Positions 39,122 to 49,032 are shown, counted from the stretch's first letter. The stretch: 64,000 bases of DNA from Gammaproteobacteria bacterium DTU037 (GCA_001513025.1 LFRZ01000132.1:8585-72584), one strand, 5' to 3'. A program made the numbers and translations. Notes: generated by a model not told the origin, from the letters alone.

Positions 39122-40174
39122 TTAATGCATTTCGATTTTCGGATGATTACTGGCAATCCAATCACTGACCAAGCTGTACGCCACCGCCAGCAAGGTCGGG
39201 CCTAAAAACAGCCCCATAAAACCAAATGCAAATAATCCGCCAAACACGCCCATTAGAACCACCACCAAAGGTAAGTTCCCGCCACGACTGATCAAGTAAG
39301 GCTTGAGGATATTATCCACGCTGCTAATGACCAAGAAGCCCCATAACAGCAGGAAGATCGCCATGCCATATTCATTTTGGAAAAACAGCCACGCCACCGC
39401 TGGAATCCACACCAACGGCGGGCCCATAGGGATTAAACTCAACATAAAGGTCAGCGCGGCCAAAAGCAAAGCTCCTGGCACCCCTGCCACGACAAAACCA
39501 AATAACGCAACAACCGCTTGCGCTGCCGCGGTCCCAATCACGCCATTAACCACGCGGCGCACCGTGCCGGCCACAAGATCAATGTAATAATCAGCGCGCT
39601 CTTTAATTAAACGCTGCACTAAATCTTTAACAAACAAAGCTAAACGTGGGCCATCGCGATAAAAGAAGAAAACCAGCACCAAACTCAGCGCCAGCTCAAG
39701 AATACCGGCACCAATACTGGCACTGCGCGCCAATAACCAGTTGCCCAAATTCCCCATATAAGGTTTAACTGCTAAAAATAAGGCCGAACCTTGCTGGTCA
39801 ATGGTTTCCCATAACTCCAACAAACGCTCGCCCAACACCGGCACCTGCACTAACCATTCAGGCGCATCCGGCAAGCCGGTCACACGTAAGTCTTTAATCA
39901 ATTCAGTGGCCGCTTTAATATTGTCAGCGATATTAAAACCTAGCCACACTAAAGGGCCGGCGACGATTAACACCCAACCACTGGTCAAGACACTCGCCGC
40001 CAAAGAGGTATTACCGTTAAACACACGGGTTAAATAGCGCATCAACGGCCAACTGGCAAACGCCAATACCGCCGCCCAAAATAATGCACTAATAAAAGGT
40101 GTCAGCACCCATAAACAGGCACCCAGTAAGGCCAACAGCAAGATTTGTGCTAATAACCGATCATTACTGAACAT
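39122..40174 (-). CDS. AI-2E/PerM family membrane transporter
   Basis: 350-residue polytopic protein with about eight spans. The first two pairs of hydrophobic segments, the amphipathic mid region (LVQRLIKERADYYIDLVAGTVRRVVNGVIG) and the terminal GVFGGLFAFGFMGLFLGPTLLAVAYSL-like segment fit the AI-2E_transport (UPF0118) family; the phrase GLFLGPTLLAVAYSLV is typical. Family members export autoinducer-2 or exchange ions; the substrate cannot be deduced. Located between the DUF4892 gene and the small lipoprotein. Confidence 0.88.
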   Translation of the reverse strand: MFSNDRLLAQILLLALLGACLWVLTPFISALFWAAVLAFASWPLMRYLTRVFNGNTSLAASVLTSGWVLIVAGPLVWLGFNIADNIKAATELIKDLRVTGLPDAPEWLVQVPVLGERLLELWETIDQQGSALFLAVKPYMGNLGNWLLARSASIGAGILELALSLVLVFFFYRDGPRLALFVKDLVQRLIKERADYYIDLVAGTVRRVVNGVIGTAAAQAVVALFGFVVAGVPGALLLAALTFMLSLIPMGPPLVWIPAVAWLFFQNEYGMAIFLLLWGFLVISSVDNILKPYLISRGGNLPLVVVLMGVFGGLFAFGFMGLFLGPTLLAVAYSLVSDWIASNHPKIEMH

Positions 40175-40199
40175 GTGTTATATCCATTTAAAAAACAGC

Positions 40200-41021
40200 C
40201 TAGGGTAAGCGTTGCAACAGTAATCCGGGTTGAGCAAACTCGGCCTCCAACTCGATACGAGTCGCGCGCACGCCTTGATTAACCAGAGCATCGCGCCACG
40301 CTTGCGCGTGCTCACCGGCCAGACTGACACGCATGGTGCTGTTCTGATTTAATGCCCCAACCAGCAAACGCGTCCACACCGCATCAGGCAAATCAGTTAA
40401 GCGCGGTAGAAACAATTGATCATCAGTGCTCAGCTGACGCTCCAAGGTGGTCGCGGTCGGCCGTAAATCAGTCGGCAGTTGTTCTGCCTGAAAATTTTCA
40501 ATATGCAAGAAACCACGGCCATTGCCACGGGTAATGGCATATACCGCGATTAAAGCTGACTGTGTCTCATCCGCCAAGCGAAATAGCGCATAGGCTTGGC
40601 GATCATCGGGCCCGTACAACCTTGCATTATCAAAGACCTGATTAGCCCACAAACTACTCGGGCCACATTCGCGCGCGACACACCAGTACAACAGATCGGC
40701 ATGCTGCCCTTGCAGCAGTTCGCGGCTGGCGGCAAAGGCATCTAAAGCCTCATGGGTGGAGGCCAATTGTACGGTTAATCTCTCCATTGAACCGCGCACC
40801 AATACTTCACCGCTGTAGCGTGTTTTACCACTGATGCGCCGTACTGAGCCTTGTGGATAAATTTTTTCCAGATTGCTGTGCTGCTCTTGGGTTATGATTT
40901 TTGCATCACGCAAGGGTTCAAGACTTAATAACTCGGAAAAATCTTCAGCGTAAGTCAGACTGCCAAGTGTGCTGAGTAACACGGCCAGCGCCGTTTTTAA
41001 CATCCAATTATGCATTATCAT
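40200..41021 (-). CDS. DUF4892 family periplasmic protein
   Basis: The signal peptide ends at TYAED. The family has no settled function. The sequence includes VRRISGKTRYSGEVLVRGS and a central YWCVARECGPSSLWANQVFDNARLYGPDDRQAY-type region (CVARECGPSS visible), then a C-terminal half resembling an OmpA-like peptidoglycan-binding fold remnant. The first ATG at 41021 is chosen since it overlaps the stop of a 50-residue upstream ORF (ATGA). 273 residues. Confidence 0.78.
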   Translation of the reverse strand: MIMHNWMLKTALAVLLSTLGSLTYAEDFSELLSLEPLRDAKIITQEQHSNLEKIYPQGSVRRISGKTRYSGEVLVRGSMERLTVQLASTHEALDAFAASRELLQGQHADLLYWCVARECGPSSLWANQVFDNARLYGPDDRQAYALFRLADETQSALIAVYAITRGNGRGFLHIENFQAEQLPTDLRPTATTLERQLSTDDQLFLPRLTDLPDAVWTRLLVGALNQNSTMRVSLAGEHAQAWRDALVNQGVRATRIELEAEFAQPGLLLQRLP

Positions 41022-41170
41022 TTTACCAACATAGTCTGTGCAGTGTGTATGGAACGCTCATCCGCTTCAGCACGGACAGCTATGTGTAAGCCCTGTTGCA
41101 ACCTCAGCACGTCTACACCGAAGGAGACCTTATGCTCAGACGGTATCACCGCTGTATACACATCGCTCAT
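41018..41170 (-). CDS. Small conserved-looking ORF, 50 residues, upstream of DUF4892 gene
   Basis: Starts MSDVYTAVIPSEHKVSFGVD and ends HTAQTMLVK. The ATG at 41170 has a strong GAGGAG five bases upstream, and its TGA overlaps the ATG of the DUF4892 gene in a four-base ATGA coupling. It fills the gap after the alpha/beta hydrolase gene, on the same strand. No signal peptide, membrane span or known domain is seen; it could encode a small regulator or act in translational coupling. It would be missed by length filters. Confidence 0.7.
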   Translation of the reverse strand: MSDVYTAVIPSEHKVSFGVDVLRLQQGLHIAVRAEADERSIHTAQTMLVK

Positions 41171-41216
41171 AATGTCTCCTCTCGATAAAGGCTTGAGTCC
41201 ACGCGCTTAGCCAGGG

Positions 41217-42080
41217 CTATGATGCAGCAAAAAAAGCTTGAACACACTCAGCGACCGCTTGCGCACCTTGCTCATCATCAACATGCAAGTGATGACCACC
41301 GGGTAAGTGCTGCATATCCAAGGGAAAGGCCTCGGTGAATGTGGCAAAATCAGGCTCTTTCACTAAAACACCCTGCTCCGCCACAATCAACTTCATCGGA
41401 CACTGCACGGCGCGCACAAAAGCACTAGCGTGGGCCATGGTTAAGCGCAAGGGTGACGGCAAGGTTAAACGTGAATCACTACTCCAACTATAACCACCCG
41501 CTACAGGACTTAAGCCACGCTGAGCTAATAACTCACTGGCCAACTGGCTGACGGGCATAAAACCGCGCATACGCACTTGCACAGCTTGCTCAATGCTGGT
41601 GTAAACGGTTTTCTTTTTTGCCGCCAAATCAATCTGTGCGAGCAGCGCTTGCCCCAGTTTCTGCGGCGTTTTATCCGCTTCACCAGTATCAGGCACCAAA
41701 CCATCAATCAAGGCGATACGCTCAATGCGTTCAGGCACTGCGCCAGCCAGCATGACACTGACAATCCCGCCCAAGGAGTGCCCCAGTAGAGAAAACTTGT
41801 CCCAGCCAAGCTGTTGCGTGGCCATTAAGGCATCCAGAGCATAATCCCAAAGCTGATAGCCTGCGCCAGGCGCACGATGCCCAGAGTGGCCATGGCCAGC
41901 CATATCAATGGCAACGATACGCAAACCTCGCAGTTTAGGCGCCAGTAAGTCGAAGGTCATCGAGTTATCCAGCCAACCGTGCAAGGCTAAAACCGGTTGA
42001 CCATCTTCCGGTCCGTAGACCCGTGCAGCTAAATCAATATGAGGTAGCTGAATACGTATTTCGCGAACAGAAGCAGACAC
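41217..42080 (-). CDS. Alpha/beta hydrolase
   Basis: Single-domain hydrolase of 287 residues. LALHGWLDNSMTF supplies the oxyanion HG motif, the nucleophile elbow is GHSLGG (Ser about 104), a distal acid sits after the lid, and a final His in PGGHHLHVDD completes the triad. Substrate unknown. It appears to lead the hydrolase - small ORF - DUF4892 - transporter run on the minus strand. Confidence 0.9.
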   Translation of the reverse strand: MSASVREIRIQLPHIDLAARVYGPEDGQPVLALHGWLDNSMTFDLLAPKLRGLRIVAIDMAGHGHSGHRAPGAGYQLWDYALDALMATQQLGWDKFSLLGHSLGGIVSVMLAGAVPERIERIALIDGLVPDTGEADKTPQKLGQALLAQIDLAAKKKTVYTSIEQAVQVRMRGFMPVSQLASELLAQRGLSPVAGGYSWSSDSRLTLPSPLRLTMAHASAFVRAVQCPMKLIVAEQGVLVKEPDFATFTEAFPLDMQHLPGGHHLHVDDEQGAQAVAECVQAFFAAS

Positions 42081-42128
42081 GCGGTACTCCTTAGTTTTTA
42101 ACCGTTGTTATACGGGAGAGTGTATCGA

Positions 42129-42590
42129 TTATTGTGCAACATGCTGCAAGGCATTTAAGTGCATGCTACCGGCACCAATAAAGTCGCCTTCTAAATATGC
42201 CACACTGGCCGTTTCCATCGGCAAACCATGCTGACGATCTGCCTCTGTGAGCCAACTGGCCAAAGCGCCCAGTAAGGGTTGATGCGCGACAATAAGGAGT
42301 CGCTCAACACAATAGCCGTCCAACTTACGCGTGACTTCTCGGACATCGTCCTCTGGAGTCAGCCAAGGCACAATTTCAATCGTACCCTGATGCTGTAAGG
42401 TGGCGCATAAGAGCTCAGCTGTTTGCCGCGCACGTATATAAGGACTGGATAAGACACAATCAAACTGCTGACCTTGCAACAACTGCGCCGCTTGCAGCAC
42501 TTGCTGGCGGCCCGGTTCGGTCAATTGCCGCTCAGCATCATTGCGCTGATAAGGCCCTGCGGCACCATGTCTTAATAGCCATAATTTCAT
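42129..42590 (-). CDS. sixA: Phosphohistidine phosphatase SixA
   Basis: Histidine phosphatase superfamily member with the catalytic RHG motif at the N-terminus (WLLRHGAAG, His8), SSPYIRARQTAELL and VAHQPLLG with the second catalytic His. SixA removes phosphate from phosphohistidine of HPt or PTS proteins. 153 residues. It overlaps the upstream DUF4389 gene by four bases, and lies in the gpsA - DUF4389 - sixA order. Confidence 0.9.
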   Translation of the reverse strand: MKLWLLRHGAAGPYQRNDAERQLTEPGRQQVLQAAQLLQGQQFDCVLSSPYIRARQTAELLCATLQHQGTIEIVPWLTPEDDVREVTRKLDGYCVERLLIVAHQPLLGALASWLTEADRQHGLPMETASVAYLEGDFIGAGSMHLNALQHVAQ

Positions 42591-43075
42591 GGTTTAGGCT
42601 CGTCAGATGCTTGCCCCTTAAGCGTTGTCGCTTGCTCTTCTATGGCTTGCTCTTCTGCTACGTCTGTTGCCTCTGATGCCTCTGATGCCTCTGACGTTTG
42701 CTCAGTGGCCGGCGTTGATGCAGCCGCGGCAACAGGTGCCGTGACCACGGCGTCAGCAGGCGCTTTAGTTTTAGGCGTATGTGCGGTTTCACCATCAGCC
42801 GCGCGCGCTTGCGGCCAATCGCCCATCGGCCAGGGTTTTTCATCACTGTGGAATACGGCAAAACGACCGATCTGCGCTAAATACTGGCTTACACTGTCAC
42901 CAAAACTCATAAAATGGGCACTGGGCGCACCATAAAAAAGGCGATAAAACAGCTGCGCGACTACTAAAATACCCAACAAGGGCACCGCAATTTGCCATAC
43001 CAATAAAAACAACAGCATCCATAACACGCGCAGTACCAATGACTCACGGCGGATAATTTTCTCAGGTGTTGCCAT
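42587..43075 (-). CDS. DUF4389 family membrane protein
   Basis: One strong membrane span (LWMLLFLLVWQIAVPLLGIL) plus a second hydrophobic stretch is followed by YGAPSAHFMSFGDSVSQYLAQ and FHSDEKPWPMGDW, the family signature. The C-terminal half is low-complexity, rich in Ala, Thr, Glu and Ser with repeated SEASEA units, and probably unstructured. Function unknown; cotranscribed with sixA and gpsA. 162 residues. Confidence 0.82.
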   Translation of the reverse strand: MATPEKIIRRESLVLRVLWMLLFLLVWQIAVPLLGILVVAQLFYRLFYGAPSAHFMSFGDSVSQYLAQIGRFAVFHSDEKPWPMGDWPQARAADGETAHTPKTKAPADAVVTAPVAAAASTPATEQTSEASEASEATDVAEEQAIEEQATTLKGQASDEPKP

Positions 43076-43089
43076 GGTTCAATCCTCTT

Positions 43090-44112
43090 TTAGAAGCCAT
43101 CAATTGAAATAAAATCAACATCGGTTTTTGGCTCGCCCGTCATCAGTCCACCAATAATTTGCTCGAGGGTGCGCCCTTCAAACAAGATCGCATGCAACCC
43201 CGCCACTAAAGGCATATACACACCCAATTCTTGCGCCTTAGCTTTAAGTACTTTCAAAGTATTCACCCCTTCCGCCACTTCGCCCAAACGCGTCACAGCT
43301 TCATCAAGGCTAAGACCTTCACCTAAAGCAAAACCGACTTGATAATTGCGGCTTTTCGGTGAGGTACAGGTGACAATTAAATCGCCCACTCCCGCCAAAC
43401 CCAAAAACGTCATGGGATTGGCACCCAACTTCACCGCAAAACGGGTCATTTCCGCCAGCGCACGAGTAATCAACATACTTTTCGTATTCTCACCCATACC
43501 CATCGCCGCGGCCATACCCGCAATAATCGCATAGACATTTTTCAGCGCCCCACCCAACTCAACGCCAAAGCGATCGCGACTGGCATAGACACGAAACGTC
43601 GGGCCATGCAGCACGGCTTGCACGGTACGGCACAAGTCTTCATCTTCACTGGCCACAACGCTAGCGGTGAGCGCATGTGCAGCGACTTCACGAGCAAGAT
43701 TAGGTCCCGACAACACCCCAACGCGCGCTAAAGGTGCAATATCCTCTAAGATCTGACTCATCAGCATAAAGGTCTGCGCCTCAATACCTTTAGTGGTGCT
43801 GACTAACATTTTCTCACGCAGCACATCGGCATACGGACTTAATACGCTACGCAGCGCAGTCGATGGCAACGCGACAAAAATCAAATCACAGTTGGCTAAA
43901 GCCGCAGCTAAATCAGTGACTGCTTCGACACCTTCAAGTACCGGCACGCCTTTTAAGTAACGCGGATTTGTTCGGTCTTGATTAATCGCTTGCGCCTGTT
44001 CTGCATTACGCATCCATAATCGTACTGAGTGTTGATTACTGGCCAATAGATTAGCGATGGCAGTACCAAAACTACCGCCACCTAATACAGCGATGGGTTT
44101 GTTGATTTGCAT
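43090..44112 (-). CDS. gpsA: Glycerol-3-phosphate dehydrogenase [NAD(P)+]
   Basis: Reduces dihydroxyacetone phosphate to sn-glycerol 3-phosphate, the phospholipid backbone precursor. Rossmann motif [52 protein letters not shown] with catalytic Lys, and GDLIVTC are conserved. ATG 44112 is chosen over ATG 44133 because AGAAGAGA lies upstream and it gives the compact family N-terminus; about 340 residues. First gene of the gpsA - DUF4389 - sixA operon. Confidence 0.95.
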   Translation of the reverse strand: MQINKPIAVLGGGSFGTAIANLLASNQHSVRLWMRNAEQAQAINQDRTNPRYLKGVPVLEGVEAVTDLAAALANCDLIFVALPSTALRSVLSPYADVLREKMLVSTTKGIEAQTFMLMSQILEDIAPLARVGVLSGPNLAREVAAHALTASVVASEDEDLCRTVQAVLHGPTFRVYASRDRFGVELGGALKNVYAIIAGMAAAMGMGENTKSMLITRALAEMTRFAVKLGANPMTFLGLAGVGDLIVTCTSPKSRNYQVGFALGEGLSLDEAVTRLGEVAEGVNTLKVLKAKAQELGVYMPLVAGLHAILFEGRTLEQIIGGLMTGEPKTDVDFISIDGF

Positions 44113-44215
44113 GCTTGTGTTCTCTTCTGCCATAGATCGGCGATTGCATCATTATACGGGGCTGCTCAAGCATAACCAGTGTTTAGCATTTTCGGTTAAA
44201 CTATCGCTTTATTTT

Positions 44216-44225
44216 GTTGATCAAC
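44216..44225. promoter_or_regulatory. Palindrome just upstream of the TonB receptor/kinase module
   Basis: GTTGATCAAC is a perfect ten-base palindrome directly before the AAGAGG ribosome binding site of the receptor gene. It lacks the four-base spacer of an FNR box. Possible operator; weak evidence. Confidence 0.3.
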
Positions 44226-44241
44226 TTAAGAGGCGAGCCCC

Positions 44242-46383
44242 TTGCAGCGCATATATTTAAAGCCAAGCTATTTAAAATTAAGCGTACTGCTATCCGTCAT
44301 ACTCTCATCGAGTTTGGCGCAAGGGGCGCATACACATGATATTTTTATCGATGACTTAGCCTTACCAGATGTACTGACGGCCACACATTTATACCAACCA
44401 CCTGCCGCAGTACCGGGCAGTGTCAGCACTATAGACCAAGAATTAATTATCGCCAGCGGTGCGCGTAATATCACTGATCTGCTGCGCTTAGTGCCGGGGA
44501 TGCTGGTCGTGCCCGAGAGCGGCAATCTCACTACGGTCAACTACCACGGCACCAGCCCCGGGCAAGCACGGCGCTTACAAGTCTTAATTGATGGACGCTC
44601 TGTCTACCGCGCCGGTTTTGCGCAAGTGAGCTGGTCTGATCTACCAGTGGCTATTGAAGATATTCAGCGCATTGAGGTGTTTCGTGGGCCTAACACCGTT
44701 AGCTATGGTGCTAATGCCCTGCTAGGGGTGATTAATATCATCACCCTCAGCGCTAAAGATACCCACGGTACCTTGCTCAAAACCAATCTAGGGGAAAATG
44801 GTATTCGCGATTGGTATGCCAGACAAGCTTGGCATACCGATCACTCCGATATGCGCTTATCGCTATCGGGCTTAACTGACCAAGGCTTTGACACCCGCCG
44901 AGATGGCAGCCAACTACGTGATGGCCGCCGCCTGAGCCGCTTTAACTTAAGAGCCAATCACCAGCTCAACGAGCAGAACAATCTTGACTGGCAGCTGGCG
45001 TTTAAAGAAGGCAGCAATCAAGTTAACAATAACTACAGTTCAATATTTGATAAATACATCTCACCTAAACCTAACGAACAAGATCCTAACTCTGACGAGC
45101 AAGCCAAAGACTACGCCGCCAGCCTACGCTGGAACACAAGCGTCAACTCACAACACAGCCTTTCTCTCCAAACCAATATGCAGCATTGGGAGCGGTTACG
45201 CGAATGGCGTGGCTGTGATGCGCAAATCAGCTTTAGCCCTGAGTTAACTGAACTGTGGCAAATCTCCTCACCGACACAGCAACGAGAGTTGCGCAAAGGT
45301 ACAGCTATCAGCCACCCCAGTGCTCGCCAAAAAGAACTGCAAACATGGCTGCTCGGCCACATGTCACAGCCATTAGCCCACAGCTGCGGCCTGATTAATG
45401 AAGACAGCACTGAGTCACGAGTGGATATTGAACTACAAGATACCTACAGCATCTCCGACAGCTTGCGTTTGATCAGCGGCTTAAGTTACCGCTACGATCA
45501 AGCCCGCTCACAATCTTTTTTAAATGGTCGTCAACGCAAAGATATTATAAGCGCATTCAGTCAGTTCGAATGGTATGCCTCCGAGCACTGGCTGCTACAA
45601 GGTGGCGGTATGTTTGAGCATGACAGCAGCAATGGTGACGCTTTCTCGCCACGCCTAGCACTGAACTACTTATTTACCCCAGCACATGGTTTGCGTGCGG
45701 TCTACAGTGAAGCAGTACGCTCGCCAGATATGTTTGAAAACAATGCCGACTGGCGCTACCGAGTGCGTGACTTACGCCCAACAATTGGCCAAAGCAGTAC
45801 GGCTGACTTTTTTATCCGTGCGCAAGGCAGTGGTGATCTTAAGCAAGAAAAAATTCGTGCATACGAATTGGGTTATAATGGCCACTTCGCCGAGCAACGC
45901 ATCACCCTTGATTTCAAGCTTTTCGAAGAAAAAATCAATCGTATGATCAGTCACTCGCCAAGCATCAACGCCTTTAATCTGAGTAATAGTGACCATATAA
46001 AATTCTATGGCAGTGAACTTGAAGCCAATTGGCAAGCCTCGGAGAAGGACCGCTTACGCCTGAGTTATGCCTATATTGAAGAGCATGCCAGCAACAAACT
46101 GGATCAAAACGTGACACCGCCCCATAGCGGCTCGCTGACTTGGCTGCACAATTGGCGCCACGACTGGAGCAGCAGCCTGATGTATTTTGCTGCGAAAGAT
46201 CTCAGAGAAAATGATTTACAACTGGCCACCGTGCGGATCGCCAAGCAATTCAATTTAGCCGACAAACGCCTGACCATGGCAGTCAATCTACAAAAAGCAC
46301 TCAACAACCAGCCAGTAGGACGCACTAACGATAAGGACAACTCCCATGACACTGCTTATGCGACCGTGCAGCTGGAGTTTTAA
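44242..46383 (+). CDS. TonB-dependent outer-membrane receptor of a sensory module
   Basis: Signal peptide ends near LAQGA; the plug includes GARNITDLLRLVPGM, LQVLIDGRSVYRAGF and IEVFRGPNTVSYGANALLGVINI, followed by a barrel ending in Phe (TVQLEF). No N-terminal signalling (STN) domain precedes the plug and no FecI/FecR genes adjoin. Start is TTG 44242 with AAGAGG eight bases upstream; no ATG or GTG alternative opens the signal peptide. 713 residues. The next two genes, a periplasmic binding protein and a sensor kinase, are tightly packed behind it. No Fur or Zur box was found upstream. Ligand unknown. Confidence 0.9.
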   Translation: MQRIYLKPSYLKLSVLLSVILSSSLAQGAHTHDIFIDDLALPDVLTATHLYQPPAAVPGSVSTIDQELIIASGARNITDLLRLVPGMLVVPESGNLTTVNYHGTSPGQARRLQVLIDGRSVYRAGFAQVSWSDLPVAIEDIQRIEVFRGPNTVSYGANALLGVINIITLSAKDTHGTLLKTNLGENGIRDWYARQAWHTDHSDMRLSLSGLTDQGFDTRRDGSQLRDGRRLSRFNLRANHQLNEQNNLDWQLAFKEGSNQVNNNYSSIFDKYISPKPNEQDPNSDEQAKDYAASLRWNTSVNSQHSLSLQTNMQHWERLREWRGCDAQISFSPELTELWQISSPTQQRELRKGTAISHPSARQKELQTWLLGHMSQPLAHSCGLINEDSTESRVDIELQDTYSISDSLRLISGLSYRYDQARSQSFLNGRQRKDIISAFSQFEWYASEHWLLQGGGMFEHDSSNGDAFSPRLALNYLFTPAHGLRAVYSEAVRSPDMFENNADWRYRVRDLRPTIGQSSTADFFIRAQGSGDLKQEKIRAYELGYNGHFAEQRITLDFKLFEEKINRMISHSPSINAFNLSNSDHIKFYGSELEANWQASEKDRLRLSYAYIEEHASNKLDQNVTPPHSGSLTWLHNWRHDWSSSLMYFAAKDLRENDLQLATVRIAKQFNLADKRLTMAVNLQKALNNQPVGRTNDKDNSHDTAYATVQLEF

Positions 46384-46390
46384 AGGTAAG

Positions 46391-47287
46391 ATGCTCGCTT
46401 ACGGATGGCGCTTACTCTGTTTATGCAGCTTGCTATGCTGCCTTAATTTACCTGTCTATGCCCAGGTGATTCTAAGTGCTGAGCAGGATAGTCTTGCCGC
46501 GCGCAACTTTGCACAAAAATTGGCACAAACGCTACCGGATCAGGCCATCCGCTATATGCCCCGTGCCCAGCTAGAAACACAAAGCAGCTTTACAAAAGAC
46601 ACAAAACTGATCTTGCTCGGCCCCAAGTTACTGGACTGGCGTTTACAACTCAGACACAGCGCACCGGCGACCTTAATTATGCAAGTCAGTCGGGTACAAG
46701 CGCATAAGCGCTTAGGCGAGCAGCAGCCTAAACACCTGACCTTTCTCTGGAGCGACCCACCACTTGATCAGCAAGTCGCCTTATTAAAAATAATGCTGCC
46801 AGGTGTGCAGGATATTGGTGTGCTCTACGGTGCTGACAGCGCATTTTTACTCAATGAAATTGAACAGATCATGCGGGTAGAACACCTGACCCTGCATACC
46901 TATGCCTGGCCTGAGCGTTATGATGCGCGCGGTATCGCCAATCTATTAAATAAAACCGATGCTTTATTCGGCCTTGATGATGCGCAAATCTATAATCCAA
47001 AGACGATTAAAAGCATCCTCCTGAGCAGCTATGCGCGCAAACAACCTTTGCTCGGTCCCACAGCCGCTTTTATAAAAGCGGGCAGCCTCGCATCAACCTA
47101 CAGCAGCCAAAACAATTGGATTAATACCCTACAACAGCTGTTACAAAAGCCCGCTACAGCTTGGCCGTCAAACCTCTATGCTGAAGAATGTGAAGTGATG
47201 ATTAACCAGCAGGTGGCACGCTCACTGGGTATTCAAAACAGTCATCCTGGCGAATTAACCAGACAACTTAAACAGCACAGGCCATGA
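46391..47287 (+). CDS. Periplasmic ABC-type substrate-binding protein, orphan
   Basis: The signal peptide ([13 protein letters not shown] to VYA) precedes a two-lobed binding-protein-like domain. The layout resembles the ABC_sub_bind (PF04392) family, with [21 protein letters not shown] in the hinge region and [14 protein letters not shown] near the C-terminus, comparable to the family's INLKTAKALG. I prefer ATG 46391, just after the receptor stop with AAAGG upstream; the frame extends to ATG 46346 inside the receptor gene. About 298 residues. No permease or ATPase adjoins, so it probably presents ligand to the kinase encoded four bases on rather than to a transporter. Confidence 0.75.
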   Translation: MLAYGWRLLCLCSLLCCLNLPVYAQVILSAEQDSLAARNFAQKLAQTLPDQAIRYMPRAQLETQSSFTKDTKLILLGPKLLDWRLQLRHSAPATLIMQVSRVQAHKRLGEQQPKHLTFLWSDPPLDQQVALLKIMLPGVQDIGVLYGADSAFLLNEIEQIMRVEHLTLHTYAWPERYDARGIANLLNKTDALFGLDDAQIYNPKTIKSILLSSYARKQPLLGPTAAFIKAGSLASTYSSQNNWINTLQQLLQKPATAWPSNLYAEECEVMINQQVARSLGIQNSHPGELTRQLKQHRP

Positions 47288-48771
47288 CTATGAAAAGAGT
47301 ACTGGGCGGCAGTATTCATCGCCACACCCTATTTGTCAGCCTACTTCCTGCAGTGCTGATCGCTTTTTTACTCACGGGTTATTTTACCTTAGCGCGCTTA
47401 CAAAGCTTACAAGAAGAATTAACCAATGCAGGGCAACTGATTGTTAACCAGCTCGCCTCCGCAGCAGAATTTAGTGTTATCTCTGGCAACTTAGAGGCGT
47501 TAGAACCCTTACTACAAAATATCTTAAAACATCCTCATATTGCTTTTATTGAAATCTATGACGACCAACAGCAGCGTTTAACCCGCAGTGAGAAAAACGG
47601 CTTAGCGCCGCGTACAGGCCCCGCATTCCAAGCCAACATTACCCGTCAAATCATTGCTATTGATCCGCTATTTTTATCCTCTAGCTTTCTTACGCAAACC
47701 CCTAATCAAGAAGAAACCATAGGTCATGTGCTGATTGGTATGACCGACACAACCCTACAAAAACAACAGCTTCAGGTTTTATTTCGTGCCCTGTGGCTGA
47801 TTTTTTTAACCCTGATTTTAACCTGGACCGTGGCTTACTTTTTAGCACGCAGCTTATCTATACCTATTCGAGAAATGCGACAAAAACTGCAAGCCCTCGA
47901 AAAAGGCATTTACCACACTCCCAGCCTGATTGATATGAACAATGGTGAACTGGGTGAACTGAGCAAACATATTAATCTGCTCAGCCAAACCTTGCAGCAC
48001 GCACAATGGGCACAGCAAAAATACACAACAAAACTGCAACAAGCACAGCAAGAAGCAGAGCGCGCCAACCATGCTAAATCAGACTTTTTGGCGATGATGA
48101 GCCATGAATTGCGTACTCCGATGAATGGCGTGTTGGGCATGCTGCAACTGCTTGAACAAACGGACCTGAGCAAAGAGCAAACTGAATACACCCATATCGC
48201 CCACACCTCAAGCTTACAAATGCTTGGTGTGATTAATGATATTTTGGATTTCGCACGCCTTGAGCATGATGCATTACGCTTGGAATGCATTGCTTTTTCG
48301 TTAGACGAGCTGTTTGCCTCTTTGTACAACGTGTTTAAATACAGCGCAGAGCAAAAAGGCATTGATCTGGTGTTTACCCTGCCGCTGGAACTGACCTCGC
48401 TAAACGTTGAGGGTGATCCAACACGCTTGCGCCAGATTTTAGTCAATCTATTGGCCAATGCTTTAAAATTCACCACACATGGCACGGTAAGCCTAACGGT
48501 CGATTGGACGCCGCTAATAAACGCATCACAAATACTATTAAAGTGCGAGATTGCTGACTCAGGCATCGGCATCGCAGCAGAACAGCTGAGTTCTATATTT
48601 GATGCCTTCCATCAAGCCGATCAAAGTATTTCAAGACACTACGGTGGTACAGGACTGGGTTTGTCAATTGCTCACACCTTAGCCGAGCAAATGGGAGGGC
48701 AATTAAGTGTGATCAGTGAAGCGAAACAGGGCTCTATCTTTACCCTACTGATCCCCTTGCATCATTTATAA
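47284..48771 (+). CDS. Membrane sensor histidine kinase (HAMP-HisKA-HATPase)
   Basis: 495 residues: first membrane span about 17-38, periplasmic sensor of about 125 residues, second span about 164-187 ([17 protein letters not shown]), HAMP, then HisKA with His274 in [17 protein letters not shown] box [10 protein letters not shown], and G boxes ADSGIGI and GGTGLGLSI. It has no receiver or HPt domain, so phosphoryl transfer must go to a separate protein; no response regulator is adjacent. The start overlaps the binding-protein stop (ATGA). Its place before fabA equals that of the P. aeruginosa hybrid kinase PA1611, as I recall, but the domain content differs. Confidence 0.92.
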   Translation: MTMKRVLGGSIHRHTLFVSLLPAVLIAFLLTGYFTLARLQSLQEELTNAGQLIVNQLASAAEFSVISGNLEALEPLLQNILKHPHIAFIEIYDDQQQRLTRSEKNGLAPRTGPAFQANITRQIIAIDPLFLSSSFLTQTPNQEETIGHVLIGMTDTTLQKQQLQVLFRALWLIFLTLILTWTVAYFLARSLSIPIREMRQKLQALEKGIYHTPSLIDMNNGELGELSKHINLLSQTLQHAQWAQQKYTTKLQQAQQEAERANHAKSDFLAMMSHELRTPMNGVLGMLQLLEQTDLSKEQTEYTHIAHTSSLQMLGVINDILDFARLEHDALRLECIAFSLDELFASLYNVFKYSAEQKGIDLVFTLPLELTSLNVEGDPTRLRQILVNLLANALKFTTHGTVSLTVDWTPLINASQILLKCEIADSGIGIAAEQLSSIFDAFHQADQSISRHYGGTGLGLSIAHTLAEQMGGQLSVISEAKQGSIFTLLIPLHHL

Positions 48772-48923
48772 GCAGATTGAGCAACGCCTAGCGTCTAATA
48801 GCAGTACCATAGGGTATATTTGTCTGAATCAGCGCACTTCATCTCTGGCAGTCTGTGACTTGTTGCGAGTATCTGCGGTCTAAGTCTGCAAAGGTTCTTA
48901 AGGGAAACGCTGTTAAAGGGTTT

Positions 48924-48973
48924 AACTTAAGCCTGTAGGCCGATAAAAGTCTTAAGTTGAATAGAGTTTTTTT
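48924..48973 (+). terminator. Probable terminator after the sensor kinase
   Basis: AACTTAAG / CTTAAGTT perfect eight-base arms, 19-base centre, then GAATAGAG and seven T. It lies in the 315-base gap between the kinase and fabA. The AT-rich stem makes it weak. The rest of the gap has an AT-rich stretch with small hairpin GTGTT-AAA-AACAC, probably containing the fabA promoter. Confidence 0.45.
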
Positions 48974-49032
48974 GTTAAGCGTTATTAAATGTGTTAAAAA
49001 CACAGCAATAGATTAAATAAAACCATTCGTCA

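Noticed and set aside
44134-44241. Fur or Zur box upstream of the second TonB-dependent receptor
   Set aside because: No match to either consensus was found; only a short GTTGATCAAC palindrome.
47910-48572. 220-residue minus-strand ORF within the sensor kinase gene
   Set aside because: Antisense to intact HisKA/HATPase sequence; composition (rich in Ser and Cys) is typical of a shadow frame.
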